Below, piece after piece: positions 61,300-64,000 of a DNA stretch of 64,000 nucleotides. The first letter of the stretch is position 1. Every line of letters starts with the position of its first letter. The stretch lies in NCBI GenBank assembly GCA_026419785.1, contig JAODTK010003488.1, forward strand, positions 1 through 64,000. Direction: 5' to 3'. Under the pieces are notes generated by a model. That model searched no databases. It saw only the letters and a list, made by a program, of their open reading frames with translations, and was not told where the DNA came from. The position numbers and the translations under genes were made by a program. Origin of the DNA: Sclerodactyla briareus (Eukaryota; Echinodermata; Holothuroidea; Dendrochirotida; Sclerodactylidae).

Positions 61300-61497
61300 A
61301 CAGGCGGACGGCAACGTGCCACAATGGCCCTACCCCTCAATTTGTCCCTGCTCATACCTTGTGCTGAGCGTCCAGCTAGAAAGCAACAGGTACCAATCTT
61401 GAAGTCCGTTGTATGAACCCGACCGGATATCGAACCCCGGTCTACCGAGTGGAAGGCGGACGCTCTACCACTGTGCCAACCACCCGGTTCAATTAAG
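61300..61497 (-). mobile_element. SINE with tRNA-Gly-like head
   Basis: On the minus strand the head reads GCACAGTGGTAGAGCGTCC, then CCTTCCACTCGG (anticodon-loop position TCC, as in glycine tRNA) and CCGGGGTTCGATATCCGG as T-arm and B box. The ends GAACCGG and CGGGTTC pair at six of seven positions, a remnant acceptor stem. The D arm is longer than in a true tRNA and the sequence continues into a body (GATTGGTACCTGTTGC, GGACGCTCAGCAC, GGTATGAGCAGGGAC), so this is a SINE and not a tRNA gene. The body resembles SINEs widespread in marine invertebrates (recall, not search). A G12 run at 61,278-61,289 lies just beyond its 3' end. Confidence 0.7.
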
Positions 61498-61556
61498 TAT
61501 AATTCCAAGAATTGTATGAACACACCTGTGACAATCACTCACTCAACTGTTCGAAT

Positions 61557-61571
61557 GGGGGGGGGGGGGGG
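61557..61571. repeat. poly(G) run, 15 bases
   Basis: Fifteen consecutive G just upstream of the SINE head. Confidence 0.9.
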
Positions 61572-61574
61572 AAA

Positions 61575-63230
61575 GGGTGTTCATCATACAATGGGCAAGT
61601 ACTGTAGATAGTGTAGATCTCTTGAATAGATTTTGGAAAACCGTTTTCTGGAAAAAATATTGCCTTGACTGTTCACTTGATAGAAGTCTATGGCCCCCTG
61701 AGATATTGAAAAGTCGGTCCCTTAGCGACAAAGTCGTTCTCTGGAGGCCAAAGCCGATTTTAAGAACCTTGAATAGACCCCCGAAGATCGGTCGGTCTCA
61801 GACAGAACATCTTGTCAGTCCCAAAAGTTCACACCGTCTTGGAAAATTGTGTTTCACTGCCTCTGACATGGCCACCAATACTATAAACGGGTGACCTGTA
61901 GAAAATCCTAGCTGGGACTAAATACGATCTCCGATAGAGGAACCCGACTATTGTACTAAATATATTAATGAGGAATTAAACTGGCCTAACCCAGCCAAAT
62001 GTCCAAGGACAAACACGCCTCATTTGCAAGTCAAGCCACCTATAAACCCGTTTGTAAACAAGCATTATGATGATGACATCTCAAATCACATGCACCCGTA
62101 ATTACATGTGGACGGAGTTCCGTTAATTTCCAAGCGCTACAAAAAAAGTTGATAATCCCTTGTGAGCGAGCGCAAGGGATGGGTGAAGCTCTGTTTGGTT
62201 GCAAACCTCATTTAATTTGCAAGGTTTGGCAATGCCCTGTGAAAAAATTGTAGTCAAGAATCTCCAAAGTGAAATGTTAACATTATTTTCGATTACTGAG
62301 ATTTAAATAACATAAAGCAAGGCTGGTACTTCATGTTTTGAAGACTTGCAAATTCAGTGGTGACTGAGATGGGGGGCCACATTGCCTATTAGTTTTGCAC
62401 AATAGAAAAATTGTTCCACAGATGTGCAAAACATCACGAAATGGATAGCAAACCAACACTGAAACGGCAAAATAGGCACAGGTCCCGAATGCGTATATTG
62501 AGCCGAACTACTCATCTTGGAAGATCCAGGTTACAATTGGGGTCCCTAAAATGCGAAGATAGCAAACGAAAACGTAGAGAACTAAACTGAATGTCTGAAG
62601 AAATCAAGGGTTTTCACTCCCATAGAAGAGAGGATTCTATACCATTGTGCACAAGGATGAACCAGAAGCTTGTGGTAAGCAGCATGGGGCAGTCAATGCA
62701 CCCCCACAAAAAAATATTTGGGTGGTTTTTGTGTCGCTATGGACAACCCTCAAGTTTGCTTTGGGGGTGGGAGATATACATTTGACTGATGGCGTGCCCA
62801 GGTGGAGACCAACTTGTAACTGACTTGGCTTAATATGAAAGTGTTTTGTTTTTTTTTTTTTCCCCTCTCTCCCGTCACCGTAAATTTTACCGCACCCAGA
62901 ATATACTGCCATACTATGGATAATGACTCACCCCTGCAAATGAGGAGTTGAAAAAAATAGAAACCCCCCTTTCCATGGTTTGCGTGGTACGTCCCGCATA
63001 TGAGAAGGAAAAAAGTCCTGGCCTCCCAAACTTTGGAAGATTGTGTGCACAACTAATTTATTCATACACTGAAATGTTGAATTGATACATGAACCCCTCA
63101 ATTGTTTGGCAAAGTCCCCCTCAGCCCATAACTGCAAAACCTGATTCCAGGAGTTCATCGCATGATGCTAAACTGTGATCTTTCACCCAATCAATTTTTC
63201 AGCTGTGGGAAGCAGCTCATACAAGGTCAT
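61575..63230. other. anonymous sequence, no gene seen
   Basis: No supportable gene. A 105-codon plus frame (61,577-61,894) and a 100-codon minus frame (62,750-63,052) are unrecognised. A T-run of about 14 lies at 62,848-62,861. Confidence 0.35.
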
Positions 63231-63318
63231 GTCTCTCTCCCTCCGTTTTCGTTTCATTTCTATCGTCCGTTAGTTTTCGTTCATATTCATTCGTTCGTCC
63301 ATTTCGTTTGTCACGTTC

Positions 63319-63604
63319 ATTCGTAACTTCTGAACCGTACATGCGATCAGGTTGAAACTTGGTGGGTGAATGAAGCATGCCACTGGCTAGGCTGAGTAAC
63401 ATTTTTGTTTGCATAATGTGATGAAATTTTATTTAAATCCAATTAATTACCCCACTAATTCTTCATTCGTAACTTCTGAACCGTACATGCGATCAGGTTG
63501 AAACTTGGTGGGTGGATGAAGCATGCCACTGGCTAGGCTGAGTTAACATTTTTGTGTGTGCATAGTTTGATTAGATTTCAATTGAATCCAATTAATTACC
63601 CCAA
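63319..63604 (+). repeat. tandem repeat, 2 units of 146 bp
   Basis: ATTCGTAACTTCTGAACCG starts at about 63,319 and again at 63,465. Both units contain GTTGAAACTTGGTGGGTG, GCATGCCACTGGCTAGGCTG and end CCAATTAATTACCCCA. The first halves are almost identical, so the duplication is recent. GAAACTTGGTGGGTG is also the core word of repeat A. The sequence just before (63,240-63,315) is rich in TTCGTTCATTC-like words. Confidence 0.85.
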
Positions 63605-64000
63605 TTTGTCTATCCACCAGCCCTTCCCATTGAACTTCTGTGAGAGTGGTTTGTTTACAGTACGATTGGAGCTCAGGGGCTGGCCTGCTTTAGAGCAAGG
63701 ACTGTTTTTAGGTCTGTCACACTGAGGTGGCTGGAATATAGGCAATGGGGGGGGGGAACAGGCAGTTCTGTGGAAGATTGTCATCACCTTGGTGTTGGCT
63801 AGACTTCCCATTGTGGTCCAATTGTGTTTCCCACTGTTCAATTGCTACAGGCCTAGGAAAGTGTTGTGCTGGGTACACAAGTTTTGTTGGGTACATATGG
63901 CAACACCTAATACAGGCCAGGAAATGAGTTAGTTGGGTACTTTGTGCTGGGCACTTAATAGCAAAGATTAGGCTAATGTGGTAGTCCAAGCCATTCCAAG
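63605..64000. other. anonymous sequence, no gene seen
   Basis: TGGGTAC words recur (63,870, 63,889, 63,935) but form no clear array. No gene. Confidence 0.35.

Noticed and set aside
61400-61497. Functional tRNA-Gly gene
   Set aside because: The D arm is too long, the acceptor stem is imperfect, and the sequence continues into a SINE body.

Overview
This window looks like gene-poor nuclear DNA from a multicellular animal, most likely a marine invertebrate. That is an inference from the mix of repeats: a DIRS-type retrotransposon, LINE pieces of the CR1/Jockey kind with an ATT-repeat tail, tRNA-headed SINEs, short inverted-repeat DNA transposons, and minisatellites. No species marker was seen. 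There are no bacterial operons, and no host gene can be named with confidence. Most open frames have the length expected by chance. Two stretches (46,306-46,639 and 50,378-50,635) have splice-site context and protein-like composition and are offered as possible host exons.

Layout. 1-16,600: anonymous sequence with a head-to-head SINE pair (0.9-1.3 kb), a ~127-bp tandem repeat (7.5-8.0 kb), C/G-run tracts, a 66-bp duplication, a GATGAT-type minisatellite (11.8-12.3 kb) and the first copy of a long dispersed repeat, here called repeat A (13.48-14.01 kb). 16,650-22,085: a fossil DIRS-like tyrosine-recombinase retrotransposon on the minus strand with inverted terminal repeats and an internal complementary region. 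It is more GC-rich than its surroundings. 22,090-33,000: anonymous sequence with a LINE piece (23.4-24.1 kb) and a 155-bp MITE with perfect 18-bp terminal inverted repeats (29.8 kb). 33,000-40,100: dense mobile DNA, holding an end of family F, a LINE reverse-transcriptase piece (33.5-34.1 kb), a 2,167-bp hAT-like element flanked by a 9-bp direct repeat (34,374-36,540), repeat A copy 2, a 981-bp family F element (37,689-38,669) and an extreme poly(C) tract of about 355 bp (39,722-40,076). 40,100-64,000: more family F and hAT-like ends, minisatellites, repeat A copy 3 (52.47-53.31 kb), a LINE 3' end (53.75-54.22 kb), a 3 x ~205-bp tandem array (55.2-55.7 kb), a glycine-tRNA-like SINE (61.3-61.5 kb) and a 2 x 146-bp tandem repeat (63.3-63.6 kb).

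How it fits together. The window is shaped by layers of transposition rather than by cooperating genes. Two themes recur. Several short elements share ends of the form CAG-G-TAGTC-AG with hexamer-repeat interiors. Many repeat ends carry G-runs or C-runs that form self-complementary modules. All boundaries and homologies were judged by eye from the sequence; no database search or computation was run.
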